DNA from: Chaetoderma sp. LZ-2023a
Lineage: Eukaryota > Mollusca > Caudofoveata > Chaetodermatida > Chaetodermatidae
Reading direction: 5' to 3'
Assembly (NCBI GenBank): GCA_034401795.1
Contig: CM067372.1
Location: 14,669,070 to 14,733,069 of the forward strand
Length of the DNA: 64,000 nt
Positions 62,021 to 64,000 of this stretch are shown in pieces (within the stretch, counting starts at the first letter, position 1; each line of letters opens with the position of its first letter). Made by a program: the position numbers and the translations under genes. The notes below the pieces were generated by a model. The model had not been told where the DNA came from. It saw only the letters and a program-made list of their open reading frames with translations, and ran no database searches.

Positions 62021-64000
62021 TGCTTCTCAGTAATGAACCTGTGACCTGTTAGACAAGTGTGAACATTCTACTCCTCTGTAATGAACCTGACATGTTAGAC
62101 AAGTGTGAACATTCTGCTCCTCTGTAATGAACCTGACCTGTTAGACAAGTGTGAACATTCTGCTTCTCTGTAATGAACCTGTCCTGTTAGACAAGTGTGA
62201 ACATTCTACTCCTCTGTAATGAACCTGCCCTGTTAGACAAGTGTGAACATTCTACTCCTCTGTAATGAACCTGTCCTGTTAGACACGTGTGAACATTCTG
62301 CTTCTCTGTAATGAACCTGCCCTGTTAGACAAGTGTGAACTTTCTGTTTCTCTGTAATGAACCTGACCTGTTAGACAAGTGTGAACATTCTGCTTCTCTG
62401 TAATGAACCTGTCCTGTTAGACAAGTGTGAACATTCTGCTTCTCTGTAATGAACCTGTCCTGTTAGACAAGTGTGAACATTCTGCTTCTCTGTAATGAAC
62501 CTAACCTGTTAGACACGTGTGAACATTCTGCTTCTCTGTAATGAACCTGACCTGTTAGACACGTGTGAACATTCTGCTTCTCTGTAATGAACCTGTCCTG
62601 TTAGACAAGTGTGAACATTCTGCTTCTCTGTAATGAACCTGACCTGTTAGACAAGTGTGAACATTCTGCTTCTCTGTAATGAACCTGACCTGTTAGACAA
62701 GTGTGAACATTCTGCTTCTCTGTAATGAACCTGACCTGTTAGACAAGTGTGAACATTCTGCTTCTCTGTAATGAACCTGTCCTGTTAGACAAGTGTGAAC
62801 ATTCTGCTTCTCTGTAATGAACCTGACCTGTTAGACACGTGTGAACATTCTACTCCTCTGTAATGAACCTGACCTGTTAGACAAGTGTGAACATTCTACT
62901 CCTCTGTAATGAACCTGTCCTGTTAGACAAGTGTGAACATTCTGCTTCTCTGTAATGAACCTGTCCTGTTAGACAAGTGTGAACATTCTGCTTCTCTGTA
63001 ATGAACCTGACCTGTTAGACAAGTGTGAACATTCTACTCCTCTGTAATGAACCTGTCCTGTTAGACAAGTGTGAACATTCTGCTTCTCTGTAAGGAACCT
63101 GACCTGTTAGACACGTGTGAACATTCTACTCCTCTGTAATGAACCTGTCCTGTTAGACAAGTGTGAACATTCTACTCCTCTGTAATGAACCTGTCCTGTT
63201 AGACAAGTGTGAACATTCCACTCCTCTGTAATGAACCTGTCCTGTTAGACAAGTGTGAACATTCTACTCCTCTGTAATGAACCTGTCCTGTTAGACAAGT
63301 GTGAACATTCTGCTCCTCTGTAATGAACCTGACATGTTAGACAAGTGTGAACATTCTGCTTCTCTGTAATGAACCTGTCCTGTTAGACACGTGTGAACAT
63401 TCTACTCCTCTATAATGAACCTGCCCTGTTAGACAAGTGTGAACATTTTGCTTCTCTGTAATGCACCTGTCCTGTTAGACAAGTGTGGACATTCTGCTTC
63501 TCTGTAATGAACCTGTCCTGTTAGACAAGTGTGAACATTCTGCTTCTCTGTAATGAACCTGTCCTGTTAGACACGTGTGGACATTCTACTCCTCTGTAAT
63601 GAACCTGTCCTGTTAGACACGTGTGAACATTCTGCTTCTCAGTAATGAACCTGACCTGTTAGACAAGTGTGGACATTCTACTTCTCTGTAATGAACCTGT
63701 CCTGTTAGACACGTGTGAACATTCTGCTTCTCAGTAATGAACCTGCCCTGTTAGACAAGTGTGAACATTCTGCTTCTCTGTAATGAACCTGACCTGTTAG
63801 ACACGTGTGAACATTCTGCTTCTCAGTAATGAACCTGCCCTGTTAGGCAAGTGTGAACATTCTGCTTCTCTGTAATGAACCTGCCCTGTTAGGCAAGTGT
63901 GAACATTCTGCTTCTCTGTAATGAACCTGACCTGTTAGACAAGTGTGAACATTCTGCTTCTCTGTAATGAACCTGTCCTGTTAGACAAGTGTGAACATTC
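60600..64000 (+). repeat. Low-diversity right end of the array
   Basis: From about 60.6 kb, several variants that mark the HOR in the previous copies are replaced by the consensus base. GACGAG and GACTAG become GACAAG, and AGTCAAG becomes AGACAAG, while the nearby ACTTTCTGTTTC and ATGCACATG variants remain. From about 62.3 to 63.2 kb most monomers are plain G- or A-class consensus. A two-base insertion (AACCTGTGACC) lies near 62,035. The window ends 12 bases into a monomer that starts at 63,989. Confidence 0.85.
61531..61816 (+). repeat. 276-bp duplication (6 monomers)
   Basis: ACCTTTCCTG with ACACGAGTGAAC occurs at 61,531 and again at 61,807, 276 bp later, both preceded by GCTTTTCTG. The second copy is preceded by a plain consensus monomer where the first has AACTTGTAATG. 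Confidence 0.8.

Larger units (their letters stand above)
1..64000 (+). repeat. 46-bp satellite DNA, continuous head-to-tail array (about 1,391 copies)
   Basis: The same 46-bp unit repeats without a break from the first to the last base, always in one orientation. In the phase that starts at base 1, the consensus reads GTGTGAACATTCTGC (positions 1-15), TTCTCTGTAATGAAC (16-30) and CTGTCCTGTTAGACAA (31-46), about 41% GC. Phase bookkeeping gives 1,391 complete units: 1,391 x 46 = 63,986, plus a net 2 inserted bases, plus 12 bases of a partial unit. Recurrent variable positions are 6 (A/G), 14 (G/A), 17 (T/C), 26 (T/G), 28 (A/C), 30 (C/T), 34 (T/A), 36 (C/A) and 46 (A/C). No stretch of more than one monomer departs from the pattern, so every part of the window without a gene is this satellite. 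The eukaryotic heterochromatin assignment is inference. Confidence 0.99.

Noticed and set aside
1..64000. CRISPR array
   Set aside because: There are no unique spacers between conserved repeats; the whole 46-bp unit is repeated, and variation is scattered point changes.
1..64000. Telomeric repeat or simple microsatellite
   Set aside because: No TTAGGG-like hexamer runs occur; TTAGAC appears once per monomer and is not tandem.
1..64000. CENP-B box
   Set aside because: I found no match to the conserved TTCG...CGGGA core in consensus or variant monomers. This does not exclude a centromere.

Overview
The whole 64 kb window is one uninterrupted tandem array of a 46-bp satellite monomer, all copies head-to-tail in the same orientation. 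I count 1,391 complete monomers plus a 12-base partial copy at the right edge. I see no protein-coding gene, RNA gene, transposon, CRISPR array or unique sequence. The monomer is about 41% GC and has stop codons in every plus-strand frame. An array of this size and layered structure points to a eukaryotic heterochromatic block (centromeric, pericentromeric, subtelomeric, or a repeat-rich sex or B chromosome) assembled from long reads. The sequence alone does not name the species or the chromosomal location, and I do not recognise the monomer as a named satellite family.

The interest lies in the layered structure. Monomers differ at a few recurrent positions, so blocks of monomers can be followed as higher-order repeats (HORs). 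From left to right: 0-11 kb holds interleaved blocks with offsets of 966, 2,162, 2,254 and 2,760 bp; 11.9-21 kb is a 3,359-bp HOR enlarged by a 644-bp duplication into a 4,003-bp unit; 20-30 kb re-uses pieces of it at offsets of 2,438, 5,060 and about 3,600 bp; 30.6-32.8 kb is an 828-bp HOR; 32.9-39.5 kb is a nearly perfect 3,264-bp dimer; 38.8-52 kb mixes a 1,748-bp offset with 414- and 644-bp dimers; 52.4-55 kb has 782/874-bp units; 55.6-62 kb is a 1.1-1.6 kb HOR; and 60.6-64 kb is much closer to the plain consensus.

All offsets are multiples of 46 bp, apart from the effect of about ten small indels that I located and that account exactly for the phase at the right edge. The array therefore appears to have grown by in-register unequal exchange or amplification of blocks of 4 to more than 70 monomers. 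The minus-strand 63-codon open stretches are by-products of the repeat and should not be annotated as genes. All alignments were done by eye, so block ends are good to about one monomer.
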